From Leisingera aquaemixtae (lineage in GTDB: Bacteria > Pseudomonadota > Alphaproteobacteria > Rhodobacterales > Rhodobacteraceae): a DNA stretch of 64,000 nucleotides. The translations under genes were made by a program, and so were the position numbers. The stretch's first letter is position 1, and each line of letters begins with the position of its first letter. Positions 52,059-61,040 of this stretch are shown here, one piece after another. The stretch covers positions 62,001 to 126,000 of the forward strand of contig NZ_JAHVJQ010000011.1 in assembly GCF_019801145.1 (NCBI RefSeq), read 5' to 3'. The notes beneath the pieces were generated by a model. That model saw nothing but the letters and a program-made list of their open reading frames with translations. It was not told where the DNA came from and did not search any database.

Positions 52059-53585
52059 ATGGCGGCCATGCGTGTGCCCTTGCCCTTCAGCCATGTCCTG
52101 CATATCGGCGCGGGGGGCGGCGGCGATGCCGGCGCTTACCTCGCCGCGGGGCTGAACCCGGTTGTCCTGGCCGAGGCCGATCCCGAAGCCGCGGCGGAGC
52201 TGCAGCAGCTGGCGGCGGCGCATTCGGTGGTCCGGGCGGTGCAGGCCGCGGTCAGCGCCCGGCCGGGGCCGCAGACCTATTACCGCACCAATTTCTCTGA
52301 TCTGAACGGGTTGCGCGCGCCCGGTCCGGCGCTCAGGGCGCTGTTCCCGGGGCTGGAGGTTCTGGCCGCCGAGCCGGCGGCAACGGTTGCCCCGGAGGCG
52401 CTGGTTGCGGAGGCGGGGCTGCCGCAGGACGGCGCCGGGTTGCTGGTGATCGAGGCGCCCGGCGAGGCAGCGGGCATTCTGCAGGCGCTGGCCCGGGCCG
52501 GGCTGCTGGAGGGGTTCCGGTCGGTCCGGGTGCAGGAGGGGCGGCAGCCGCTTTACGACGGGGCGCCGGGGCTGGCGGAGCTGCAGGCGCTGCTGCAGGA
52601 ACTGGGCTATGAGGGCTGGCTGGAGCCGGCGCCGGAGGATCCGGACCGGCCGTATCTGTTTGCGGTCCGCGCCGTAGGCGCAGGCGGGGTGAAGCGGGAT
52701 CTGCAGGAATTGACCGGGGCGCTTGAGGCAAGCCAGGAGGCTGCCGCGGCGCAGGCCGAGGAGCATGCCGACACCTGCCGGGAACTGGCGCTGCAGGCCG
52801 CACGCTGCGGGGAGCTGGAGGCCGAAGCGGAGCGGCTGGCTGTGCGGGTGGCGGAGCTGGAAGCGGAAAACCGGCGCCTGGCGCAGGATCTGGACGAGGC
52901 CGCCTCTGTCCGCAGCCGCGCCGGGGGCGAAGCGGAGAACCTGGCCGCACGGATGGCGGAGCTGGAGGCGGAAAACCGGCGCCAAGCGCAGGCGCTGGAA
53001 GACGCCGCCTCTGCCCGCAGCCGCGCCGGAGCGGAAGCGGAGAACCAAGCTGCGCGGATGGCGGAACTGGAGGCGGAAAACCGGCGCCAAGCGCAGGCGC
53101 TGGAAGACGCCGCCTCTGCCCGCAGCCGCGCCGGAGCGGAAGTGGAGAACCAAGCTGCGCGGATGGCGGAGCTGGAGGCGGAAAACCGGCGCCAAGCGCA
53201 GGACCTGGACGAGGCCGCCTCTGCCCGCAGCAGGACCGAAGCCGAAGCGGAGCGGCTGACTGCGCGGGTGGCGGAGCTGGAAGCGGAAACAGCGGCTAGT
53301 TCTGAGGCCCGGCAGGCCGCAGAGGGCAAAGCGGCTGCAGCCGGGGCCGAAACCCGGCAGGCACAGCAGTCACTGGCAGTGGCGCTGCGGCTGCAAAGCC
53401 GCCGCGAAGCGGATCTGAAGGAATTGCAGAAGCGCTACAGCGCTCTCCTGCAGCGCCAGGAGGCGCAGGAGGATCTGTTGCGCCGCACCGGCGCCTGCCT
53501 GGGCTATCTGATGGATGACAGCGCGCCGGAAGAGGCCCGGCCGGTTCTGGCCGCCGCCGCTCTCAGAAGCGGCAGCGGCGCATGA
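52059..53585 (+). CDS. FkbM-like (degenerate) methyltransferase fused to a long coiled coil
   Basis: A 508-aa protein. Residues about 10-205 have a class-I SAM-methyltransferase-like order: VLHIGAGGGGDAGAYLAAGL (motif I-like), VVLAEADPEAAAELQQ, then TNFSDLNGLRAP and LLVIEAPGEAAGILQALARAGLL, the FkbM pattern in which the usual acidic D-x-E-G is weakened, so activity is doubtful. Residues about 215-490 are an uninterrupted coiled coil that includes four 35-residue tandem repeats (five heptads each). Its stop overlaps the start of the sulfotransferase gene. The layout recalls the methyltransferase-plus-coil ruler WbdD (inference). Confidence 0.75.
   Translation: MAAMRVPLPFSHVLHIGAGGGGDAGAYLAAGLNPVVLAEADPEAAAELQQLAAAHSVVRAVQAAVSARPGPQTYYRTNFSDLNGLRAPGPALRALFPGLEVLAAEPAATVAPEALVAEAGLPQDGAGLLVIEAPGEAAGILQALARAGLLEGFRSVRVQEGRQPLYDGAPGLAELQALLQELGYEGWLEPAPEDPDRPYLFAVRAVGAGGVKRDLQELTGALEASQEAAAAQAEEHADTCRELALQAARCGELEAEAERLAVRVAELEAENRRLAQDLDEAASVRSRAGGEAENLAARMAELEAENRRQAQALEDAASARSRAGAEAENQAARMAELEAENRRQAQALEDAASARSRAGAEVENQAARMAELEAENRRQAQDLDEAASARSRTEAEAERLTARVAELEAETAASSEARQAAEGKAAAAGAETRQAQQSLAVALRLQSRREADLKELQKRYSALLQRQEAQEDLLRRTGACLGYLMDDSAPEEARPVLAAAALRSGSGA
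52842..53285 (+). repeat. 105-bp in-frame tandem repeat, about 4.2 copies
   Basis: Units begin at 52842, 52947, 53052 and 53157, with a partial fifth at 53262. Each encodes 35 residues built on xRxAELEAENRRxAQ. Units 2 and 3 differ at 3 of 105 bases; units 1 and 4 are more diverged. Because 35 is five heptads, gain or loss of a unit keeps both reading frame and coiled-coil register and lengthens or shortens the rod. Confidence 0.92.
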
Positions 53586-54541
53586 GCCGTCTGGCCCCGC
53601 CCCAGCCCCCGAAACCGGCCCCGGAAACGGAGCTGGAGCGGCAGCTGGCCCTGACGGCCGCCGCCGCCCAGCGGGATGCCGCCCTGGCTGGGCGGCTGCA
53701 GTCCTCGGCAGAGCTGCCGGAGCTGCTGGCAGAAGGGGAAGAGCTGGCGGGCCGGCCGCAGCCGCCGCTGCTGCGCACGGTGCATCATTTCGCCTGCACC
53801 GGCGGCACCCTGATCAGCCGCTGCATTGCCGCGATGCCCTGCACCCGGCTGCTGAGCGAGGTCGATCCGCTGAGCACGATGACCCACCGGCACGGCTTCC
53901 TGCCCGCCGACCTGATCGGCCTGGCCAAGCTGGGCTCCAGCCCGCCGGAGCAAGAGACGCTGCTGCGCATCTTCCGGGCCGGGCTGGCGGCGCTGGAGAT
54001 GGACACCCGCGCCGAAGGCCGCGACCTGATCCTGCGCGATCATGCCCACAGCCATTTCTGCTGCGGCAGCGCCGTCCCGGAGCGGCCGTCGCTGCGCCAG
54101 ATCCTGGAGCAGGGCGGCTACCGTTTGCAGAGCCTGGTCACCGTGCGCCATCCGCTGGATTCCTACCTCAGCTTGCTGCGCCAGAACTGGGTGGACTGGC
54201 AGCCCGCCACGCTGGAGGAATATGCCCGCCGCTACCTGGCCTTCCTGGACCACTACGCCGGAGCGGAGCTGTTGCGCTACGAGGACTTCGTGGCGGAGCC
54301 GCAGGCGCGCATGCCGCAGATCTGCAAGATCCTCGGGCTGGCCTTCAATCCGGATTTCCAGGATGATTTTGCCGCCATCGCGCTATCCGGCGACAGCGGC
54401 CGCCGCGGCGAAGTGATCGAACCCCGGCCGCGGCGGCCGGTGCCGGAGGAGCTGGCGGAGGAGGCCGGGGCCTCCTCCGCCTATGCCAGCTTGTGCGCCC
54501 GCCTGGGCTATGACCCGGAACCGGGCCGGGAATCCGCCTGA
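53582..54541 (+). CDS. Sulfotransferase-like protein
   Basis: A 319-aa protein. After an N-terminal helical region (about 15-55) it has TVHHFACTGGTLISRCIAAM with CTGGTLIS (72-79) as the phosphosulfate-loop equivalent and LVTVRHPLDSYLSLLRQN as the 3'-phosphate-binding segment. LLRYEDFVAEPQARM is also typical. It is coupled (ATGA) to the coiled-coil methyltransferase-like gene, the last of the three-gene rightward operon. Ninth sulfotransferase-like protein of the window. Confidence 0.8.
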   Translation: MSRLAPPQPPKPAPETELERQLALTAAAAQRDAALAGRLQSSAELPELLAEGEELAGRPQPPLLRTVHHFACTGGTLISRCIAAMPCTRLLSEVDPLSTMTHRHGFLPADLIGLAKLGSSPPEQETLLRIFRAGLAALEMDTRAEGRDLILRDHAHSHFCCGSAVPERPSLRQILEQGGYRLQSLVTVRHPLDSYLSLLRQNWVDWQPATLEEYARRYLAFLDHYAGAELLRYEDFVAEPQARMPQICKILGLAFNPDFQDDFAAIALSGDSGRRGEVIEPRPRRPVPEELAEEAGASSAYASLCARLGYDPEPGRESA

Positions 54542-54625
54542 ACGGGAAACCTGCCCTTCTCTTTCCGGTGTACCTGCCCTAATCACGGGGGCAAGCGTAT
54601 GAGGCAGACAGTACAGGGTTTTGCA

Positions 54626-55744
54626 ATGAAGAAAGCACTGATCACCGGCATTACCGGCCAGGACGGCTCCTACCTGGCGGAATTCCTTCTGGAGAAGGGC
54701 TATGAGGTGCATGGCATCAAGCGCCGCGCCTCGCTGTTCAACACCGAGCGGGTGGACCACATCTACCAGGACCCACATGTGGACAATGCCCGCTTCAAGC
54801 TGCATTACGGCGATCTGACCGACAGCTCGAACCTGACCCGCATCCTGCAGGAGGTGCAGCCCGACGAGGTCTATAACCTGGGCGCGCAGAGCCATGTGGC
54901 GGTCTCCTTCGAGAGCCCGGAATATACTGCCGACGTGGATGCCATGGGCACCCTACGCCTGCTGGAGGCGATCCGGTTCCTCGGCCTGGAGAAGAAGACC
55001 CGCTTCTACCAGGCCTCGACCTCGGAGCTCTATGGCCTGGTGCAGGAAACCCCGCAGCGCGAGACCACGCCGTTCTACCCGCGCAGCCCGTATGCGGTGG
55101 CCAAGCTCTACAGCTACTGGATCACGGTGAACTACCGCGAGGCCTATGGCATGTATGCCTGCAACGGCATCCTGTTCAACCACGAGAGCCCGCGCCGCGG
55201 CGAGACCTTCGTGACCCGCAAGATCACCCGCGGCCTGGCCAATATCGCGCAAGGCCTGGAGCCCTGTCTCTACATGGGCAACATCGACGCGCTGCGCGAC
55301 TGGGGCCATGCCAAGGACTATGTGCGGATGCAGTGGATGATGCTGCAGCAGGAGGCGCCTGAGGATTTCGTGATCGCCACCGGCAAGCAGTATTCGGTGC
55401 GCCAGTTCATCGCCTGGGCCGCCGCGGAGCTGGGCATCCACCTGGAGTTCACCGGCACGGGTGTTGACGAGATTGCCACCGTGGCCATGGTTGAGGGCGG
55501 CAAGGCGCCGGCGCTGAAGGTGGGCGACGTGATCATGCGCATCGACCCGCGCTATTTCCGCCCGGCGGAGGTGGAGACGCTCTTGGGTGATCCCGCGAAA
55601 GCCAAGCAGAAACTGGGCTGGGAGCCGGAGATCACCACCCAGGAAATGTGCGCCGAGATGGTCGCCGAAGACCTGAAAACCGCCCGCCGCCATGCGCTCT
55701 TGAAGGAGCACGGCTACGAGCTGCCGGTCAGCGTGGAGGGCTAA
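54626..55744 (+). CDS. gmd: GDP-mannose 4,6-dehydratase
   Basis: Converts GDP-D-mannose to GDP-4-keto-6-deoxy-D-mannose with NADP+. [10 protein letters not shown] (8-17), the catalytic STSELYG (131-137) and Tyr156-xxx-Lys160 (PYAVAK) are intact; [17 protein letters not shown] is a hallmark. Length 372 aa equals that of E. coli Gmd. ATG 54626 follows AGGG. It is followed after 4 bp by fcl, giving the two-step GDP-L-fucose pathway. Confidence 0.97.
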   Translation: MKKALITGITGQDGSYLAEFLLEKGYEVHGIKRRASLFNTERVDHIYQDPHVDNARFKLHYGDLTDSSNLTRILQEVQPDEVYNLGAQSHVAVSFESPEYTADVDAMGTLRLLEAIRFLGLEKKTRFYQASTSELYGLVQETPQRETTPFYPRSPYAVAKLYSYWITVNYREAYGMYACNGILFNHESPRRGETFVTRKITRGLANIAQGLEPCLYMGNIDALRDWGHAKDYVRMQWMMLQQEAPEDFVIATGKQYSVRQFIAWAAAELGIHLEFTGTGVDEIATVAMVEGGKAPALKVGDVIMRIDPRYFRPAEVETLLGDPAKAKQKLGWEPEITTQEMCAEMVAEDLKTARRHALLKEHGYELPVSVEG

Positions 55745-55748
55745 GGCG

Positions 55749-56720
55749 ATGGCAGCAAAGATCTATGTGGCCGGCCACCGCGGCATGGTCGGCGGCGCCA
55801 TCCTGCGCCGCCTGGAGGCGCGGCAGGCGGCGGGGGAAGACCTGGCGCTTATCACCCGCACCAGCGCCGAACTGGACCTGACGGATCAGGCCGCAGTACG
55901 GGCGTTTTTCCAGGCGGAGAAACCCGATCAGGTGATCCTGGCGGCGGCCAAGGTGGGCGGCATCGTTGCCAACAATTCCTACCCGGCTGAGTTCATCTAT
56001 GAAAACCTGATGATCGAGTGCAATGTGATCCACGCCGCCTTCGAGGCGGGCGTGCAGAAGCTCTTGCAGCTCGGCTCTTCCTGCATCTACCCGAAGATGG
56101 CGCCGCAGCCGATGGCGGAGGATGCGCTGCTGACCGGCGTGCTGGAGCCCACCAACGAGCCCTATGCGATTGCCAAGATTGCGGGCATCAAGCTGTGCGA
56201 AAGCTACAACCGGCAGTACGGCGTGGATTACCGATCGGTGATGCCGACCAACCTTTACGGGCCGGGCGACAATTTCCACCCCGAGAACTCCCATGTGCTG
56301 CCGGCGCTGATCCGCCGCTTCCATGAGGCGGCAGAGGCGGGTGCTGCGTCGGTCACCATCTGGGGCTCGGGCACGCCCCGTCGTGAGTTCCTGCATGTGG
56401 ACGACATGGCCGAAGCCTCGCTGTTCGTGATGGATCTGGATACGGAAATCTACCAGCGCGAGACCGAGGTGATGCTCAGCCATATCAACGTCGGCTGCGG
56501 CGAGGATGTTTCGATCCTGGAGCTGGCGCAGCTGGTGGCTGAGGTGACCGGGTTCAAGGGCGAGATCCTGACCGACCCCTCCAAGCCCGACGGCACCCCG
56601 CGCAAGCTGATGGATGTCTCCAGGCTCAAGCGGCTGGGCTGGCAGGCCTCGGTCAGCCTTGAGGACGGGGTGCGCGGCACCTATGACTGGTTCCTGTCCG
56701 CGCAGGGGCTGCGCCTGTAA
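55749..56720 (+). CDS. fcl: GDP-L-fucose synthase
   Basis: Epimerises and reduces GDP-4-keto-6-deoxymannose to GDP-L-fucose with NADPH. GHRGMVG (9-15), LGSSCIYPK (108-116) and Tyr139-xxx-Lys143 (EPYAIAK) are the family's signature and catalytic residues; [13 protein letters not shown] and RREFLHVDD are further hallmarks. 323 aa is full length. In an operon with gmd; manC is 403 bp downstream. Confidence 0.97.
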   Translation: MAAKIYVAGHRGMVGGAILRRLEARQAAGEDLALITRTSAELDLTDQAAVRAFFQAEKPDQVILAAAKVGGIVANNSYPAEFIYENLMIECNVIHAAFEAGVQKLLQLGSSCIYPKMAPQPMAEDALLTGVLEPTNEPYAIAKIAGIKLCESYNRQYGVDYRSVMPTNLYGPGDNFHPENSHVLPALIRRFHEAAEAGAASVTIWGSGTPRREFLHVDDMAEASLFVMDLDTEIYQRETEVMLSHINVGCGEDVSILELAQLVAEVTGFKGEILTDPSKPDGTPRKLMDVSRLKRLGWQASVSLEDGVRGTYDWFLSAQGLRL

Positions 56721-57123
56721 GGAGAGGCGGGTCAGTTTGCTCGATCAATTTCGAACCGCCTCTCAGGCCTGCAGGGATGTCTGCCGCAATGGTGGCGGTT
56801 TTGCCCTAGTCCGTGGGCGCTTTGGGCCCGCGCAAAAAAAATTCAACGCAGGCTGCTGCCAAAGAATTCGAAAGAAGGCCTTTGGGGCAGGCTGAGTTGA
56901 GTATTTACGGAGCAAGCGCCACGCAGATCTTGCGATGTGCAAAACTGTTTACGGCCAGGGAAGGCTCAACGCTTTCCCTGAAAATAAACTAAGGTGAGAT
57001 AAAGAGCTGAAATTCTGTCTGCAGGAGACAGGATCTGCAGGGCAGCGGTAAGTATTGAAGCGCCCGCAACCAGAAGAACACCGGGCGGTTGTTTGAAGTA
57101 TGATTAAATGGAGCGTCAATAAC
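56721..57123. other. fcl-manC intergenic region with two hairpins
   Basis: 403 bp without a supported gene. GAGAGGCGG (56722-56730) pairs with CCGCCTCTC (56756-56764) just after the fcl stop: a 9-bp stem with 25-nt loop, possibly a processing or termination signal. A second hairpin, CAGGGAAGGC / GCTTTCCCTG (56956-56980), lies near an AT-rich stretch (56980-57020). The rest is likely the manC promoter and leader. Confidence 0.45.
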
Positions 57124-58560
57124 ATGATTACCCCCATTCTTCTTTGCGGCGGCTCCGGCACCCGGCTGTGGCCCTTGTCGCGCAAGAGCTACCCCAAGCA
57201 GTTCGTGCCGCTCACTGGCGAAGAAACGCTGTTCCAGGCCTCTGCGCAGCGGCTGTCGGGGGAGGGCTTTGCAGCGCCGCTGGTGCTGACCAATTCCGAT
57301 TTCCGCTTCATCGTGACCGAGCAGCTGGCCGGCGCCGGCATCGATCCCGGCGCCATCCTGATCGAGCCGGAAGGCCGCAATACCGCGCCGGCGGTGCTGG
57401 CGGCGGCGCTGTGGCTGGAGCAGAGCGACCCGGACGGCCTGATGCTGGTGGCGCCCTCGGACCATGTGGTGCCTGATGCCGCGGCTTTCCGCGCAGCGGC
57501 GGCGGCGGGCGAGGCGGCGGCGCGCGCAGGGCAGCTCGTCACCTTCGGCATCAAGCCGGACCGGGCGGAGACCGGCTACGGCTATCTGGAGCTCGACGGC
57601 GATCCCGGCGGTTTCGAGCCCAAGCCCATCGGACTCAAGCGGTTTGTCGAAAAGCCGGACCAGAAGGCGGCGGAGAAGATGCTGGCCTCCGGCCGGTTCC
57701 TGTGGAACGCGGGCATCTTCCTGTTTTCGGTCAAGGCCATCCTGGCCGCCTTCCGCCAGCACGCGCCGGAGCTCTTGGCGCCGGTGCAGGGGGCGGTGGC
57801 GCAGGGGCAGCCCGACCTCGGCTTCCTGCGGCTCGATCCGGAGGCCTGGGCCGGGGCCGCGGATATTTCGATCGACTATGCGGTGATGGAGAAGGCGGAC
57901 AATCTGGCCGTTGTGCCCTTTGCCGGCGGCTGGTCCGACCTCGGCGGCTGGGATGCGGTCTGGCGCGAGGGGGCGCGGGATGAAAACGGCGTTGCGGCGA
58001 CGGGCCATGCCACCGCGATCGATTGCGAAGACAGCCTGCTGCGCTCGGAGGACGGCCAGCTGGAGCTGGTCGGCATCGGCCTCAGGAACGTGATTGCGGT
58101 GGCGATGCCCGATGCGGTGCTGGTGGCGGATGCCTCCCGCGCCCAGGACGTCAAGCAGGCGGTGGCGGCGCTGAAGGCGAAGGCGGCGAAACAGGCCACC
58201 GAGTTTCCCAAGGACCACCGCCCCTGGGGCTGGTTCGAGAGCCTGGCGGTGGGCGACCGCTTCCAGGTGAAGCGGATCCATGTGCATCCCGGCGCGGCGC
58301 TGTCGCTGCAGAGCCACCATCACCGTTCCGAGCATTGGATCGTGGTCGAGGGCACGGCCAAGGTCACCGTGGACGATGAGGTCAAGCTGGTGACCGAGAA
58401 CCAGTCGGTCTACATCCCGCTGGGCGCGGTGCACCGGATGGAGAACCCGGGCAAGGTGCCGATGGTGCTGGTCGAGGTGCAGACCGGCAGCTACCTGGGC
58501 GAGGATGACATCATCCGCTACGAGGATGTTTATGCCCGCGGCCAGGGCGCCAAGGGCTAG
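57124..58560 (+). CDS. manC: Mannose-1-phosphate guanylyltransferase / mannose-6-phosphate isomerase
   Basis: Bifunctional type II enzyme (478 aa) forming GDP-mannose. The nucleotidyltransferase domain starts with PILLCGGSGTRLWPLSRK (4-21) and contains FVEKPDQKAAEKML. The C-terminal cupin isomerase domain has FPKDHRPWGWFESL, KRIHVHPGAALSLQSHHHRS and EHWIVVEGTAKVT. I use the ATG at 57124, with GGAG 10 bp upstream and the family N-terminus; an ATG at 57100 is in frame. A broken copy of its 5' end is at 29837-29983. Provides the substrate for Gmd. Confidence 0.95.
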   Translation: MITPILLCGGSGTRLWPLSRKSYPKQFVPLTGEETLFQASAQRLSGEGFAAPLVLTNSDFRFIVTEQLAGAGIDPGAILIEPEGRNTAPAVLAAALWLEQSDPDGLMLVAPSDHVVPDAAAFRAAAAAGEAAARAGQLVTFGIKPDRAETGYGYLELDGDPGGFEPKPIGLKRFVEKPDQKAAEKMLASGRFLWNAGIFLFSVKAILAAFRQHAPELLAPVQGAVAQGQPDLGFLRLDPEAWAGAADISIDYAVMEKADNLAVVPFAGGWSDLGGWDAVWREGARDENGVAATGHATAIDCEDSLLRSEDGQLELVGIGLRNVIAVAMPDAVLVADASRAQDVKQAVAALKAKAAKQATEFPKDHRPWGWFESLAVGDRFQVKRIHVHPGAALSLQSHHHRSEHWIVVEGTAKVTVDDEVKLVTENQSVYIPLGAVHRMENPGKVPMVLVEVQTGSYLGEDDIIRYEDVYARGQGAKG

Positions 58561-59551
58561 GGCTTTGCTGCAGACGGACGGGCCGGGCGCGCAGGCCTGG
58601 GTGCCGCGGCCGGCGGCCCCCGGCCGGGCGCGGGTGCTGCTGCGCGCGGGGCGGCGGGCGCTGCAGGGCGGGGCCAGGGCCGAAGGGCTGGCGCTGACCG
58701 CGGCCGCCTGCGCGCTGGATGCGTCTCTGTTCTGCCGTCCCTGGGGGCTGCTGCCGCATCTGCAGGCCGAAGGCCGGGGCAGCCTCCGGCCGCGGATGCG
58801 GGCGCGGCTGCAGTCCTGGTACCAGGCGCCCCGCAGCCAGGTGCATGCGCATGTTTCGGCGCTCAGCCGCAAGATGGCGATGCGGGCCTATGTCGAAGAC
58901 CTGGGCCTGCCGCTGCCGCGGCTGTACCAGGCTGCCCCCCGGCTGGAGGCGCTGGACTGGGCGGGGCTGCCGGAGCGGGTGGTCGTCAAGCCGCAGAATG
59001 CGTCCTCCTGCAGGGGGGTGATCGTGGCGGCGGCGGGCTGGGACCATATCGGGCGGGCCGCCTGCGGCGGCGATTTGCCGGGCTATGCCCAAGCGCTCTA
59101 CGGCCGCACCTTCGAAACCCCGGTGCCGGTCATGGCCGAAGAGCTGCTGGCGGATGTGCAGGCGGCAGAGGATCCGGCGCTGGTGATCCCGCGCGATTTC
59201 AAGGTGTTTGCCGCGGGCGGCCATGCCGGCTTTGTCTGCGTGCATGACCGCAACGCCCCGGGCGGCAAGCGCAGCCTGGCCACGGTGGACCGCGAGGGGC
59301 GCCGCCTGCCGCATGCGGAGAAAGGCTGGCCCGAGGCGGCGGAATTCACGGTGCCGCCGGGCTACGGCGCGCTGATTGCGATGGCCGAGCATCTGTCGCG
59401 GCGGCTGCCCTGGCTGCTGCGGCTGGATTTCTACCTGACCCCGCGGGGGCCGGTATTCGGCGAGCTGACCAGCTATCCTAATGCCGGGGGGAAGTTCACC
59501 GGTTTTGCCCGCCGCACCCTGCTGCAGATGTGGGAGCTCTGGCCCGACTGA
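58532..59551 (+). CDS. ATP-grasp protein, TupA-like family
   Basis: A 339-aa protein with the pattern of the TupA-like ATP-grasp family found among polysaccharide genes: LSRKMAMRAYVEDLGLPLPRL, RVVVKPQNASSCRGVIV (substrate-binding K-P-x-N region), VPVMAEELLADVQ, IPRDFKVFAAGGHAGFVCVHD and LRLDFYLTPRGPVFGELTSYPNAG. Such enzymes probably form amide or ester links by carboxylate activation, for instance on uronic acids, but no member's reaction is certain to me. ATG 58532 with GAGG overlaps the end of manC by 29 bp; a TTG at 58565 is possible. Confidence 0.75.
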   Translation: MPAARAPRARALLQTDGPGAQAWVPRPAAPGRARVLLRAGRRALQGGARAEGLALTAAACALDASLFCRPWGLLPHLQAEGRGSLRPRMRARLQSWYQAPRSQVHAHVSALSRKMAMRAYVEDLGLPLPRLYQAAPRLEALDWAGLPERVVVKPQNASSCRGVIVAAAGWDHIGRAACGGDLPGYAQALYGRTFETPVPVMAEELLADVQAAEDPALVIPRDFKVFAAGGHAGFVCVHDRNAPGGKRSLATVDREGRRLPHAEKGWPEAAEFTVPPGYGALIAMAEHLSRRLPWLLRLDFYLTPRGPVFGELTSYPNAGGKFTGFARRTLLQMWELWPD

Positions 59552-59580
59552 CTTGCGGCAGGCGCAGGCGGGGCCCGGCA

Positions 59581-60765
59581 TCAGCGGACCAGCCATTCCT
59601 CCACCTCCGGCGCGGCCTGCCGCATCCGGATCCAGCCCGGGGCCACGGGCTGGCCGCGGCGCAAGCGCAGCTTGCCGAGCAGCCCCACCAGCGCCCATTC
59701 CGGGCGCGCCTCCCGCGGCAGGTAGGCCCGGGCGGGATCATAGGCGGGGTTTTCCAGCGGGCGCCCCTCCGCATCGCGCAGCAGCGCGCCGTAATCGTCG
59801 CGCTGCCAGCGCCCCTTCCATGCGCCCATGTCGCCGTCGCCGATCACCGCCGGGCTGGCGCTGATCACGCCGGCGGGGGTCTCGCCGGGGTCCGCGGGGC
59901 GGATCCTTGCGCCCTCCAGCACCACCGAGATCCCGCGGCGGTCGTCAGCCCCGGGGTTGCCGTCTGCCCATTCGAACCATTCGGCGTAATCGGCGCCGCC
60001 GCCGGTCCAGGCGCCGGCGCAGCTGCCGTTGCCATCGGCGCCGAGCCGGAAATCCGGGCTGCCGCTGCCGGCCAGCAGGTAGTCGGCGCTGCCGCCGGCA
60101 ATCTCCAGATGCGCCGCCGGGCTGGCGGTGCCGAGGCCCGCATAGCCGCTGGCGGCGGCCAGCGTCAGCGCCGTGTGCCAGCTGCTGCCGTCGCCGGAGA
60201 CCTTGACCGAGAGATCGTCATTGCCGGCCAGGCCGATCTCGGCGCGGCCGCTCCAGCTGGTCTGCAGCAGCAGCGCGGCGGTGTCGGTGGCGGCAGCCTT
60301 GTTCAGCTTCAGCTGATGGCCGCTGCCTGAGTGGGTCAGCAGCGTCGCGGGCCCCGCAACCGACAGCGGATTGGCGGCATCCGCCGTGGTCCCGACCCCG
60401 ACGCGGGCGAGGTTCTGGGTTGCGGCCGGCGGCAGGATCCAGGCGCTGCCGTCCCAGATCCTCAGCTCGCCCTCGGCCGCGCCCCAGGCGCGCCAGCCGG
60501 GCCGCGGCGCCAGGAACAGCCAGCCCTCGCCCTGCCAGACCGCGACTTCCGCGCCGTGGCCGGCCCAGGCGCCGGAGGGGCTGGCCGCCAGCACATGGGT
60601 TTCGCCCAGGCCCGGGCTGGCGGGGGGCGTGGCGGCATCGAAGCCTTCGGCGCTGAGCTGCACCAGCGCATCCAGCATCTGCAGCGCCTCATTGTGGGTC
60701 ACATGTTTCTGCGCCTGGGAGGGCATCAGATAGGGCAGGGCGAGGATCGGCGAGGCCTGGGTCAT
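59581..60765 (-). CDS. DUF2793 tail-fibre-like protein with C-terminal Peptidase_G2 domain
   Basis: A 394-aa protein of phage type. The N-terminus ASPILALPYLMPSQAQKHVT and HNEALQMLDALVQL, continuing to FLAPRPGWRAWGAAEGELRIWDG, is DUF2793. The middle is beta-rich (LGTASPAAHLEIAGGSADYLLAGS). The last ~120 residues (YAEWFEWADGNPGADDRRG; RPEWALVGLLGKLRLRRG) match the Peptidase_G2 / intramolecular-chaperone autoprocessing domain of phage spikes. AGGAG precedes ATG 60765. DUF2793 is the domain I associate with the GTA tail-fibre protein Rcc00171. No other virion gene is adjacent. Confidence 0.85.
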   Translation of the reverse strand: MTQASPILALPYLMPSQAQKHVTHNEALQMLDALVQLSAEGFDAATPPASPGLGETHVLAASPSGAWAGHGAEVAVWQGEGWLFLAPRPGWRAWGAAEGELRIWDGSAWILPPAATQNLARVGVGTTADAANPLSVAGPATLLTHSGSGHQLKLNKAAATDTAALLLQTSWSGRAEIGLAGNDDLSVKVSGDGSSWHTALTLAAASGYAGLGTASPAAHLEIAGGSADYLLAGSGSPDFRLGADGNGSCAGAWTGGGADYAEWFEWADGNPGADDRRGISVVLEGARIRPADPGETPAGVISASPAVIGDGDMGAWKGRWQRDDYGALLRDAEGRPLENPAYDPARAYLPREARPEWALVGLLGKLRLRRGQPVAPGWIRMRQAAPEVEEWLVR

Positions 60766-61040
60766 GGCGGGGCTCCTGTTGCGGGGCAGAGGGGGATCTT
60801 GCGCGCCAGACTGCCAGAGCCGCGTCAAGGCGGCGCTAACGGGGCGTACGCCGGGTGCGCAACACCCCCCTTGGGGCCTGCCCGCGGGCTGGGCATGTTC
60901 CGCTCCCGTTCCCGGCTTGTTCGCGAAATTGTCGTCAATCTGTAAACAATGTCCCTGATTTTGCCTGTTTTGCTTCCTGATTTGCGCCGCGCCCGCCCGC
61001 CAGCTTCGCGCCTGGGTTTTGAGACGCAAGGGAGCGGGCC

